The notes under the pieces: generated by a model | What the model was told of the DNA's origin: nothing | The model's input: the letters and a program-made list of their open reading frames with translations, nothing else | Databases searched by the model: none | In this document: positions 7,374-16,462 of the stretch, one piece after another | Position numbering within the stretch: position 1 is the stretch's first letter | Layout of the letters: the number at the start of each line of letters is the position of its first letter | Program-made: the position numbers and the translations under genes | Origin: Ferroplasma sp037442045 | GTDB lineage: Archaea; Thermoplasmatota; Thermoplasmata; Thermoplasmatales; Thermoplasmataceae | NCBI RefSeq assembly: GCF_037442045.1 | Contig: NZ_JBBIRC010000009.1 | Span: forward strand, 1-36,817 | DNA: 36,817 nt | Direction: 5' to 3'

Positions 7374-8006
7374 TTACATAAAGCCCAACCATAATAATAG
7401 AATTCCAATAAATTCAGCATAATAAAGAAATACAGGTATAGCTGCAATATAAAGCGTTCCGGCTATAGCCACAATTATAACTCCTGCAATTATGCTTAAA
7501 AGCTTGTTGCTGTGGAATTTCTTATAGCTTATTGCTGCAATTAAAATTATAAATGTGGCAGCAGGAAATGTTACAAAAGATGATGAGATTGTTACACTTA
7601 GGGGAAGTACCCCATATACTATGTGGCTATTTATTATATTTCCAACAGGAGAAACAATCAGTGTCACGACAAGAAAAACTGTTGCAAGTGTTGAATAGAT
7701 ATAGTAATAATTCAGAAATTTTTTATTGCCAAACAGAGCAAATGATCCAAGTGCAAGAAACTGTACAAGTACAGCAACAAGGAATAGATAAAAGTCTATT
7801 AAAAATCTGGAGTATATTTTATCCGCCATCAATATTTCAAGAAAAACTGCAACTGTAAATACTATTAATCCTGCTGACCAGAATAGAAGATTTAATTGCT
7901 TTTTGGCAATGTACTTCTTTACAATAAAGAAAGTAAGGCCTGCACTCAATAGAAATATAACTATGGTAGAAAATGTAACAAATCCCTGAGAAGTAACTGA
8001 AAACAT
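7374..8006 (-). CDS. Integral membrane protein, about seven TM helices, unknown function
   Basis: This ~210-residue, almost wholly hydrophobic protein has about seven predicted transmembrane stretches separated by short loops (KKYIAKKQLN, ADKIYSR, GNKKFLNYY, YKKFHSNK). No catalytic or cofactor motif or known family was recognised. An in-frame TTG at 8021 would add five residues, but a TATA element at 8026-8043 is centred 27 nt before ATG 8006, so the ATG is preferred. Its stop lies 29 nt upstream of the decarboxylase ATG on the same strand, so the two may be co-transcribed, this gene first. Confidence 0.6.
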   Translation of the reverse strand: MFSVTSQGFVTFSTIVIFLLSAGLTFFIVKKYIAKKQLNLLFWSAGLIVFTVAVFLEILMADKIYSRFLIDFYLFLVAVLVQFLALGSFALFGNKKFLNYYYIYSTLATVFLVVTLIVSPVGNIINSHIVYGVLPLSVTISSSFVTFPAATFIILIAAISYKKFHSNKLLSIIAGVIIVAIAGTLYIAAIPVFLYYAEFIGILLLWLGFM

Positions 8007-8025
8007 AATAGAATATTGCAAATTG

Positions 8026-8043
8026 AAATATAAATATATTTAA
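8026..8043 (-). promoter_or_regulatory. TATA element for the seven-TM gene and possibly the decarboxylase
   Basis: On the minus strand the stretch reads TTAAATATATTTATATTT, centred about 27 nt before ATG 8006. It fits leaderless transcription. Confidence 0.45.
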
Positions 8044-8150
8044 TATTACTCGCCTGGAAAAACGGCATAAAAGTTTATTTTAAAAAATAATTAATAAAAT
8101 AATTCCACTATATACCTAAACAATTATTTATTAGAAATGTATTTACCTCC

Positions 8151-8996
8151 ATGGATTATAAAGTTGCGGATATAATGACAAAGAACCCACTTTGCTATAC
8201 AGTTCCCAGTTCAATTTCTGAGATAATTAAATTATTGATAAAAAATAACATTACCGGTGTACCAATAAAGGATAACCAGAATAAATATCAGGGCATAATA
8301 ACAAGAAGGGATATATTTTATAATCCTGATGAAACACAAACCGCGCTTGTTATGCGAAAGGCTCCAACTGTTAATGAATCAGATTCCATAAACGTTGCAG
8401 CAAAACAGTTGTATGCGCAGAAAAAAAGGCATATTGCAGTTGTTAATGATAATAATGAAATAACAGGCATCCTTACCCCTCAGAACTTTTTAAATGTGAT
8501 AAAGGAAAAATATGGCAGGGTAAAAGTTAAAAATGTAATGGAATACAGTTCGGTGCCATGCTGGGAAGAAACACCGCTCTCTGTTGTGCTTTTAATGATG
8601 AAGCTTTCACAGATTTATTCTTTTCCTGTCATAAATAAGGCAGGGAAATTTACAGGGCTTGTAACCGATAGGGATATTTTTGATAAAGTTAGAATGTACC
8701 AGACAATTGAATCCACCCAATCAGGCATAGCCGATGATGAGGATCCGTGGTCATGGGACGGAATAAAGAATGTATTTACATACTTTATTGAAAAATCCAA
8801 TATTAAAGTCCCGGATATAAGCGTCAAAAAACTTGAAGTTGGGCATCCTCAGGTAATTTATCTTGAATCAGACCTTGAAGATGCAGTGAATTTCATGGCG
8901 GAGAAGAATTACAACCAGCTTCCTGTGCTTACAGGCCACGGCGATATTTATGGCATGCTTTATGATATAGAGATAATGAAAATTTTTAATGATTAA
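8151..8996 (+). CDS. Protein with four CBS domains
   Basis: This 281-residue protein is built of two CBS pairs: CBS1 about 4-55 (starts VADIMTKNP), CBS2 about 65-118, CBS3 about 126-180 (starts VKNVMEYSSVPC, ends GLVTDRDIF), and CBS4 about 228-281. A ~45-residue linker with the acidic/aromatic motif DDEDPWSWDG joins CBS3 and CBS4. CBS pairs bind adenosine nucleotides or S-adenosylmethionine and act as energy or metabolite sensors; no catalytic domain is attached. A TATA-like box (8124-8134) lies 23 nt before ATG 8151. The stop abuts or overlaps the glyS start, so the two genes form one transcript and this protein might report nucleotide status to that operon. The ligand and partner are unknown. 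Confidence 0.75.
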   Translation: MDYKVADIMTKNPLCYTVPSSISEIIKLLIKNNITGVPIKDNQNKYQGIITRRDIFYNPDETQTALVMRKAPTVNESDSINVAAKQLYAQKKRHIAVVNDNNEITGILTPQNFLNVIKEKYGRVKVKNVMEYSSVPCWEETPLSVVLLMMKLSQIYSFPVINKAGKFTGLVTDRDIFDKVRMYQTIESTQSGIADDEDPWSWDGIKNVFTYFIEKSNIKVPDISVKKLEVGHPQVIYLESDLEDAVNFMAEKNYNQLPVLTGHGDIYGMLYDIEIMKIFND

Positions 8997-8997
8997 T

Positions 8998-10422
8998 ATG
9001 TACGACGAAACAGTTGAACTGGCAAAAAGAAGGGGGTTTTTCTGGCCTTCATTTTCTATTTATGGTGGCTTTGCTGGCCTTTACGATTACGGTCCGCTGG
9101 GTGTTCTATTAAAAGATAACATCATTAGAACATGGAAAGAGTCATATTTATGCGATGATGCTATCTTCCTTGATACACCAAATGTTACTCCTGAACCTGT
9201 ATTCAAAGCATCAGGGCATATTGCAAGGTTTTCTGATATTGCTGCAGAATGTGAAAAGTGCAAAACAAAATCCAAGCTTGAATCAGTACTCTCATTTAAT
9301 CATATTTCAGACATTCCTGTAAATCTTGAGGATGCAAAAAGGATAGTTTCTGAGAATAAATTAAAATGCCCTGTCTGCGGAAATATAATAAACAATGTCT
9401 ACGATTTTAATTTAATGTTTAAAGTATCCGGAGATTATTATTTAAGGCCGGAAACTGCACAGGGAATATTTGTAAATTTTAAACTTTTGAATAATTACAA
9501 TCGTGGGAAGTTTCCTATGATAGTTGCCCAGCAGGGAAAGGGATTCAGGAATGAGATATCACCACGGCAGAGCCTTATTCGCCTCAGAGAGTTTAACCAG
9601 TGCGAAGTAGAAGCCTTTTTTGATCCAGAAAATTTAAAATTTAAAGAACTGTATGAATACAAAAAAATCAAAATTAAGCCAAACACAGGTGGTGAGTTTT
9701 ACATTACTGTAAAGGAAGCATTTGAGAAGGGGCTTATAAGCAGTCAGGCATTTGCTTATTTTGTATTAAAAACACAGATAATATTAGAAAATATGGGAAT
9801 AAAAAATGAACTACTAAGGTTCAGGCAGCACGATCCAGATGAGAGAGCGCATTACGCTGCAGACTCCTGGGATGCAGAAGCACTTATAGATGATGAATGG
9901 TTTGAAATAGTTGGGATTGCCAACAGGACAGATTTTGATTTAAAAAACCATCAGGCAAGTTCCGGTGAACCAATGAAAGTCAAAGCCGAAGACCATGAAT
10001 TCATTCCATATGTAATAGAACCATCATATGGCATAGACAGAATTATTTTATCGCTTCTTGCACAATCTATGGAAAAAAGGGATAATAAAAATGTACTTAA
10101 AATTCCATACAAAATCGCACCATACCATTTTGCTGTATTTCCTTTAATGAAAAAAGAGAACCTTAAGGAAAAAGCAGAATATATTTATAATGAATTAAAA
10201 AAACTGGATAAATATATAATATATGATGATGCTGGAACTATCGGTAAAAGATATGCAAGGCACGATGAAATCGGAACGCCATTTTGCATTACTATAGATT
10301 ATCAGACGCTTGAAGATGATACTGTAACTCTAAGGTCAAGAGATACAACAGAACAGGAAAGGATAGGAATAAATAAAATTCTGGAACAGCCCTTTATAGA
10401 TTCGCATATTTATAAAAATTAA
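8998..10422 (+). CDS. glyS: Glycyl-tRNA synthetase (archaeal single-chain class II)
   Basis: The enzyme charges tRNA-Gly. It shows the family N-terminus (RRGFFWPSFSIYGG, then GLYDYGPLG), TPEPVFKASGH, a zinc-type pair CEKC ... CPVC, RPETAQGIFVNF, motif 2 (FRNEISPRQSLIRLREF), RQHDPDERAHYA, motif 3 (EPSYGIDRI) and a C-terminal anticodon-binding domain starting near KIAPYHFAVFPL. At about 474 residues it is shorter than many archaeal and eukaryotic GlyRSs (near 570) and closer to bacterial dimeric ones, with smaller insertions but all core motifs. The start may be ATG 8998 (directly after the CBS gene stop) or ATG 8989 (8-nt overlap); in either case translation is coupled to the CBS gene. Identification is secure. 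Confidence 0.93.
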   Translation: MYDETVELAKRRGFFWPSFSIYGGFAGLYDYGPLGVLLKDNIIRTWKESYLCDDAIFLDTPNVTPEPVFKASGHIARFSDIAAECEKCKTKSKLESVLSFNHISDIPVNLEDAKRIVSENKLKCPVCGNIINNVYDFNLMFKVSGDYYLRPETAQGIFVNFKLLNNYNRGKFPMIVAQQGKGFRNEISPRQSLIRLREFNQCEVEAFFDPENLKFKELYEYKKIKIKPNTGGEFYITVKEAFEKGLISSQAFAYFVLKTQIILENMGIKNELLRFRQHDPDERAHYAADSWDAEALIDDEWFEIVGIANRTDFDLKNHQASSGEPMKVKAEDHEFIPYVIEPSYGIDRIILSLLAQSMEKRDNKNVLKIPYKIAPYHFAVFPLMKKENLKEKAEYIYNELKKLDKYIIYDDAGTIGKRYARHDEIGTPFCITIDYQTLEDDTVTLRSRDTTEQERIGINKILEQPFIDSHIYKN

Positions 10423-10756
10423 TATTTTTATTCATGAAATATTGTTATTTTCCTGGCCATGCTGTTAATTTATTCAATAGCGGTTCTGTATCTGAAACTC
10501 CTGAGAAATTATTCCTAATCTGCATTCATCTCTGCCATTTCTTTTATCTGGCATCTCATAGATCAGAATAGCTTATCATTAAAGCCTGTTATATACTGAA
10601 TGAATTCAGATCTATTGCTGGAATCATCACCCATTAGTTTAAATTTCTATAATACATAATTGCATCCAGAATTTATGAATAATTATAATACTCTTATGTT
10701 TCAATGTAGCTTGAGCGCAGGAATAACAATTAAATAAAGGATAATAATAAGTCAGC
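10423..10756. other. Non-coding gap between glyS and tricorn; possible relic on minus strand
   Basis: About 330 nt without a gene. On the minus strand one frame (10428-10634) reads protein-like sequence, including an ATG-headed GDDSSNRSEFIQYITGF and later FLRSFRYRTAIE and INSMARKITIF, but with four in-frame stops. It may be a decayed small gene or chance. The tricorn promoter lies at the right end. Confidence 0.35.
10730..10737 (+). promoter_or_regulatory. TATA-like box of the tricorn gene
   Basis: TTAAATAA is centred 23 nt before ATG 10757, consistent with a leaderless transcript starting at that ATG. Confidence 0.4.
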
Positions 10757-13700
10757 ATGGAACGATATTTAATGTATCCAGATATAAGCAGCAATTTTAT
10801 AGTTTTTGTCAATGATGATGATTTATGGAAATATAATTTAAACGATAAAAAACTTACAAGACTAACATATAATATTGGAATTGTAACCAATCCATTTATA
10901 AGCCCCGATTCAAAATCTGTTTATTTCAGAGTAATGTCAGGCAATGGTGCAGATTCAGCAGATATCTATAGAATAATCCTTGATTCAGGTAATTTAGAAA
11001 GAATCACATACTTAAATGGAAAAAGCACCAGCCGGCGCATGTTTACATTTATAGCAGGTTTTCACGGGAACACACCTGTAATATCGATAGATGCCTATTA
11101 TCCATTCAGCTCTCCAATGCTGTACGAACTTCAAGGTATAAATTTAGTGCCATTAAATTATGGGCCGGCAATGAATATAATATATCACGAGGATTATATA
11201 ATACTGGGCAGAAATACAATAGACATGCCGCACTGGAAAAGATATAAGGGCGGTACAAGGGGAAAAATACTTGTTGGCAAAAATAATGAGTTTAAAATAG
11301 CAGTAGATCTTGATTCTAACATAAACTCGCCCATGATAATTGAGGAAAGGATCTACTTTATATCGGACCATGAAGGAACTGCAAATATTTATTCCTGTGA
11401 ATTTGACGGTTCAAAAATTAAAAAAGAAACTAATTTTTCGGAATATAACGTAAGAAACGCAAGAGCCAATGGAAAAAATATAATATTCCAGATGGCTGGT
11501 GATCTTTATATATTTGACAAATCAGGAATAAATAAAATTGATATTAATATCAATACTCCAGAAATAAAGAAAATCGATGCCACAAAAAATTTAGAGGATT
11601 ATGTAACATCATATAATATAGCAGATGATGGCAAAAATTTTATGCTTATTTCCAGAGGCCAGTTATTTCAAACAGGGATTAAAAATGGATATATTAATAA
11701 TATAAAAGATTTAAAAAATTATTTGTCTGTATTTGGCAAAGACTGCATAATTTCCTACATATACAATGAGGAAGAAAACAAAATTGCAATATTTGATTTT
11801 AAAGGAAATAAGTTGAAATCGTTCAATTTTAAGAATGGCATTATAATATCAATGAAATTGTCACCAGATAATAAAACGCTGGCACTGGGCAATAACAGGT
11901 TTGAATTATTTTTGCTGAAACTTGATAATTTTGAGCTTGAGAAAATAGATGAAAGTGAATCAGATTACATCAATGATTTTTCATGGTCCAGCGATTCTTT
12001 TTTACTTGCTTATTCATATCCAGAGACAAAGTATTTTTTGAGTTCAAATGGCAGTTCTTCAATCAAAATTTATGATGCAGGAGACAAAACAAAACACCAG
12101 GCGAGTACGCCCGGCTATGTTGATTTTTCACCAGTATTCAGCCCTGATAATTCTTATATTTATTACCTTTCCAAGAGGTATTTTGATCCTGTAGTCGATG
12201 AGCTTGTATTTGACCTGGGTTACCAAAATATAACAAAACCGTTCGCAATACCTGTAAAAATGGGAGTACAGCCATTGTTTTCCGATATCAGTTCAGAACC
12301 CATGAATGAATATTCTTTGGAAAACCTGCCAGCAAAGAGCAATTCTTTCCCTATTGACGCAAGAAATTATGAGTCAATTGTCCCGGTTAAGAATGGTGTG
12401 CTATTATTCTATTTTAACGTTGAAGGCAATATGAAATATTACCTCTTTAGCAATGGAATAAGAAGCGGAAAATTGGTATTCTTTGACCTTGAGAAAAGAA
12501 AAGAAGAGGACTATGAGACCAATGTCATAGATTTTAAAGTATCAACAAATAACAAATATATGGTTTTCAGAAGGGAAAAATCTTTTATATTGAAAAATCT
12601 GGATGATAAAACCACTGACGAAATAGACATAAAAAGATTAAAGCTTGTTATAAATCCTGAAAATGAATTTTCTAACATGATCTATGATGTTTTTAAATTA
12701 ATACAGGAGAATTACTGGAATGCAGCTAAGGTAGAAGAAATGGGGACAAAACCATATGAAAAATATAAAAAATTGTTGCCAAAAATAGCTTCAAGGTTTG
12801 AACTTTCTGATTTAATCAGAGAGATGCAGGGCGAATACTCCACATCTCATTCATATGAAATAGGTGGCGATATAACTCCAATAGAAGCAAAAAGCACTGG
12901 AAAACTTGGTATTGATTATATTTATAAAAATAACCAGTATATAATAACAAAAATTTACGGCGCTGACGAATCTAATGAAAACGAGAAATCCCCATTATTA
13001 TTTACTGATATACAAGAAAACGATGTTATATTATCAATAAATAATGTTGGCCTAAATGGCAATATGAATATTGATAAGGCTTTATTAAACCATGCAAATG
13101 AAATAGTAAAACTCGAAGTTAAGAAAAATAATAAAATCAATAATTATTTTGTTAAAACTTTAAGCGATGAAAAGTTTTTAAGATATAGATCATGGGTAGA
13201 ATTCAATAGAAATTATGTGCATAATAAAACAAATAATAAAATTGGATACATACACATTCCAGATATGGGCATGAATGGATTCAATGAATTTTTCAGGCTA
13301 TATTCAAGGGAATCCAAACTGGATGGCCTTATTGTAGACCTTAGATTCAATGGAGGCGGCTTTGTGTCACAGCTATTGATGGAAAAACTTGCAAGAAAAA
13401 GAATAGGCTATGATGTCCCAAGGAGAGGAATAATCACACCATATCCGCAGGACTCAGTTGATGGCCCAATGGTTGCCATTACAAATGAATATGCAGGATC
13501 TGATGGCGATATTGGAACTTTTGTATTTAAAGAATACAAACTTGGTGATGTGATAGGAACAAGAACATGGGGAGGCGTCGTTGGCATTAATCCCAAAATT
13601 AAACTACTTGATAATACAACTGTAACACAGCCCCAATTTGCAACATGGTTCAAAGGTGTGAAATACGGCATAGAAAATTACGGTGTTGATCCAGATATAT

Positions 13701-13813
13701 ATTGTGAAAATATGCCACAGGATTTCTTAAAAAATGAGGATAACCAACTGGACACAGCTATAAGGAATATAATGGAAAAGCTTGATAAATATAAGAAATT
13801 AACCCTAAAATAA
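10757..13813 (+). CDS. tri: Tricorn protease
   Basis: This 1018-residue homologue of Thermoplasma tricorn (1071 residues) is a cytosolic giant peptidase that trims proteasome products to short peptides handed to aminopeptidases. The N-terminal half carries the beta-propeller repeats (for example VFVNDDDLW near residue 20, repeated SPD..., blades to about 600). The PDZ-like segment is near 740-800. The catalytic core has SHSYE (S697, H698), NEYAGSDGD (nucleophile S915) and ENYGVDPD (E973), matching Thermoplasma S745, H746, S965 and E1023. GTRTWGGVVG is also conserved. ATG 10757 is chosen from homologous N-termini and the TATA-like box. None of the F1-F3 interacting peptidases is adjacent. Confidence 0.95.
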   Translation: MERYLMYPDISSNFIVFVNDDDLWKYNLNDKKLTRLTYNIGIVTNPFISPDSKSVYFRVMSGNGADSADIYRIILDSGNLERITYLNGKSTSRRMFTFIAGFHGNTPVISIDAYYPFSSPMLYELQGINLVPLNYGPAMNIIYHEDYIILGRNTIDMPHWKRYKGGTRGKILVGKNNEFKIAVDLDSNINSPMIIEERIYFISDHEGTANIYSCEFDGSKIKKETNFSEYNVRNARANGKNIIFQMAGDLYIFDKSGINKIDININTPEIKKIDATKNLEDYVTSYNIADDGKNFMLISRGQLFQTGIKNGYINNIKDLKNYLSVFGKDCIISYIYNEEENKIAIFDFKGNKLKSFNFKNGIIISMKLSPDNKTLALGNNRFELFLLKLDNFELEKIDESESDYINDFSWSSDSFLLAYSYPETKYFLSSNGSSSIKIYDAGDKTKHQASTPGYVDFSPVFSPDNSYIYYLSKRYFDPVVDELVFDLGYQNITKPFAIPVKMGVQPLFSDISSEPMNEYSLENLPAKSNSFPIDARNYESIVPVKNGVLLFYFNVEGNMKYYLFSNGIRSGKLVFFDLEKRKEEDYETNVIDFKVSTNNKYMVFRREKSFILKNLDDKTTDEIDIKRLKLVINPENEFSNMIYDVFKLIQENYWNAAKVEEMGTKPYEKYKKLLPKIASRFELSDLIREMQGEYSTSHSYEIGGDITPIEAKSTGKLGIDYIYKNNQYIITKIYGADESNENEKSPLLFTDIQENDVILSINNVGLNGNMNIDKALLNHANEIVKLEVKKNNKINNYFVKTLSDEKFLRYRSWVEFNRNYVHNKTNNKIGYIHIPDMGMNGFNEFFRLYSRESKLDGLIVDLRFNGGGFVSQLLMEKLARKRIGYDVPRRGIITPYPQDSVDGPMVAITNEYAGSDGDIGTFVFKEYKLGDVIGTRTWGGVVGINPKIKLLDNTTVTQPQFATWFKGVKYGIENYGVDPDIYCENMPQDFLKNEDNQLDTAIRNIMEKLDKYKKLTLK

Positions 13814-14024
13814 TATTTAATTTTATTAATAATACTTTTAAGGAATAGTATTTTTACTTTAAAGCAATTGTTACAATAAATTATTTTGTACCGTTTAAAT
13901 AAAAGTTATTTTTTGAAATCAATTCAAATTACTTTTAGAATGCTCTAGAATATTTGTTATTTTTGCATTATCCGTTTTTATTTGAAACGAAAACTATACA
14001 TATTCGTTTTTAATTAATACTGAC

Positions 14025-15284
14025 ATGGAAACAGAAGAGACGTTGATATTATTGAATAACTGGTGGTATAATAGCAAGGTAAACCAAGAATTAATACAGA
14101 ACCACAAAAGAAATATTTATAAACAAATTTATCAGGATATTATCAACTATAGAGAAATTATAGTATTGACCGGCCTCAGAAGAGTAGGCAAAACAACAAT
14201 AATTTATCAGGCAATAAATGAACTATTGAAAAATACTGACAAATACCATATAGTATATTTCACCTTTGATTATAATAACGATACTTTGCTCCATATCTTA
14301 AACGCTTATCAGAGCATTACAGGAATTAACTGGAAAATTGAAATCATTTATGTCTTTCTCGATGAAATACAATTATTAAGAGACTGGGGTTCTCAAATAA
14401 AATTAATTTGTGACGCGTTCCCAAATGTAAAATTCATCCTTTCCGGTTCTGCTTCTTTGCAATTAGAAAAAACATCCAGTGAAAAGCTTGCTGGACGATA
14501 TTTTTTGCACGATATACCTGTATTATCAATAGATGAATATTATATGTTAAAGTATGACAGAGCAATAGATAATATAAAACTATATGAAAATGAGATTCTA
14601 ATTTGTTTCAATTCATATATCAAAAAACCGTTTCCAGAACTTGTTAATATAGATGAAGAATCAAAAATAATTGAATATATAAATCAAACCGTTATATCAA
14701 AAATATTTGGCCTTGATATAATACAGGAATTTAATAAACCTGATATAAATCTTCTTTATACTCTATTAAATATATTCTATTCGGAGCCTGGCATGATATT
14801 GAATATCGATGCATTGTCAAGGAAACTGTCAAAAAGCAAGAAAGATCTTGAAGAACATATTTACATTTTAGAATTTTCAAAATTAATAAAAATAATAAAG
14901 AATTACAGGCCTTCCATGATGTCTGAATCAAGAAAATTAAAAAAAATATATCCATATGACATATCTCTGGCATTATCCAGATTTCATAATATTGATAAGG
15001 GAAAAATATACGAAACGCTGATCATAAATAAATTTGGGATCAGCAAATACTGGAGAGAGAGAACAAAAGAAGTTGATGCATTAATATGTTTGGACAATAA
15101 AATAATACCAATAGAAATTAAATCATCAGATACAATGAAAGAAGAATACACAACTAATCTCAATTATTTTATTGAAAAATACAACTCGAATTTAGGAATT
15201 ATTTTGTATAATGGAAAGGAAGATCTTACTGGAAAAATTAAATTGAAAAATATAAAGAAAATAATATTGTATGGTTTGATATAA
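14025..15284 (+). CDS. DUF4143-type ATPase (AAA-like P-loop with C-terminal nuclease-like fold)
   Basis: This 419-residue protein begins its ATPase domain with Walker A GLRRVGKTT (50-58) and Walker B VFLDEIQ about 60 residues later, followed by the sensor-like ILSGSASLQL and the LAGRYFLHDIPVLSIDEY segment typical of this large prokaryotic family. A winged-helix-like middle region precedes a C-terminal DUF4143/PD-(D/E)XK-like part with KEVDALI and IPIEIKSSD, spaced like the D and ExK residues of the nuclease fold. These ATPases are common accessory genes with poorly defined roles, often suspected to be toxin-like or mobile-element associated. The gene stands alone next to gene relics, consistent with a variable locus. 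An ATAC/TATA-like stretch near 13993-14001 may be its promoter. Confidence 0.75.
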   Translation: METEETLILLNNWWYNSKVNQELIQNHKRNIYKQIYQDIINYREIIVLTGLRRVGKTTIIYQAINELLKNTDKYHIVYFTFDYNNDTLLHILNAYQSITGINWKIEIIYVFLDEIQLLRDWGSQIKLICDAFPNVKFILSGSASLQLEKTSSEKLAGRYFLHDIPVLSIDEYYMLKYDRAIDNIKLYENEILICFNSYIKKPFPELVNIDEESKIIEYINQTVISKIFGLDIIQEFNKPDINLLYTLLNIFYSEPGMILNIDALSRKLSKSKKDLEEHIYILEFSKLIKIIKNYRPSMMSESRKLKKIYPYDISLALSRFHNIDKGKIYETLIINKFGISKYWRERTKEVDALICLDNKIIPIEIKSSDTMKEEYTTNLNYFIEKYNSNLGIILYNGKEDLTGKIKLKNIKKIILYGLI

Positions 15285-15840
15285 AAATAAAATACTGAAA
15301 GTAGAACTTAAAAAAATAAATTATAAGAAATTATTTTTCAAACGCACATCAATTTATAAATTTGAAGTGATCGAGCTGATAGAAATTACAGTTATAATTA
15401 AATTAACTTCTTAAACATGCAAGTATAATTTTAGAGTGATGCATAAAATAAATTATTTCAACCATTAAAATGCATTAAATAATGACATAGGCGAGATTTT
15501 AGGCAATTTAATAATTGCTATCGAGTTTAAGTAAGAGAATAAACCGTAAAAGAAACTTTTACTAAGAATAAAAGTGAAATAAACATAATCAGGATATAAA
15601 ATTGGGTGATAAATAACTCTAGATAATTGGGAATATAATAAATATTAAAATGAACCCAGTGACGACAAATTATAATTGAGAGTTTTAAAAAATAATCTGG
15701 CGAAAATCTGAGAACACAAGGAATCTGCGCCTAAAGATAATTTCGAAAATCACAAGTGGCATTTTTAAATATTGTTTATGATAATTCATAGTTAATGAAA
15801 TAACTCAATTATGCTCATTTTTTACTATAGAAATTAAATT
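15285..15840. other. Non-coding stretch, nothing recognised
   Basis: AT-rich, with stops in all frames. The only local structure noted is a perfect 7-nt inverted repeat with a 3-nt loop (GTAAAAG aaa CTTTTAC, 15546-15562), not followed by a T tract. No RNA gene or relic was recognised. Confidence 0.5.
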
Positions 15841-15849
15841 ATATTGGTC

Positions 15850-16254
15850 ATGTTAAAATTGAGAAATTTTCTAGTCGCCGTAATGTATGTATTTTTTATG
15901 CCCTTTAAATTAATGGTTATTATTTTGGATATAGAAAAATTAATATTTATTTATATATTCCATATTTATGTCTCAGACCCTTAACAGGTCTCTATTGCCG
16001 AGTTCCTTATTATAATGCTTCCATTCCTGTTTGCTTACATAATTTCAAAATTATCTATAAATAATAAATACCATGAAATAAACAAAAAAATACAGCAGAT
16101 ATCTGGCATTAAGAATTCCTTTATATCACTGATAGAAAAGGAATATAACATGGATTATCACAGAGCCTTTATAAATCGTCAGTATAATAAAATAATCAAA
16201 AGGAGGCAAGTAATAGGAGAAAAGAGAACTAAAACTATTAAAACACTTAATTAA
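15850..16254 (+). pseudogene. Truncated/decayed duplicate of the following pseudo-M48 membrane protein
   Basis: The ORF 16015-16254 (79 codons) aligns over its length with the C-terminal ~80 residues of the gene at 16463: both have a membrane segment, Y-x-x-I-x-x-K-I, a conserved SLIxKExxxD block, AFI/TFT...RQY, and a basic RxxxxxxKRxKxI end. The same frame is open further upstream, from ATG 15850, except for one TAA at 15982, and that part encodes hydrophobic segments consistent with the membrane region just before. Everything equivalent to the first ~200 residues is missing. It is read as the remnant of a tandem duplication broken by truncation and a stop. The 79-residue ORF could still be made from ATG 16015. 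Confidence 0.6.
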
Positions 16255-16462
16255 TCAAAATGCTTCCGTTTAGATCAACAGCATTATAACCCATTTTTGC
16301 CGGTAATCTCGCTTCAAATTCACTGCACAATTGTAAATATCAAATTTAAAATTTCAAGAAAAGAGGCTGAAGGAAAAGGTAAAGGTGTAGCAAACTCATA
16401 TCAGTAAAATCAAAATAGAAAGAGCAAACAAAAATTAATATGCTTATTAATATTCATATTTT

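Noticed and set aside
15546..15562. Perfect 7-nt hairpin GTAAAAG-AAA-CTTTTAC as terminator or small RNA
   Set aside because: It is AT-rich, lies 260 nt after the nearest stop, has no T tract, and is expected by chance at this base composition.
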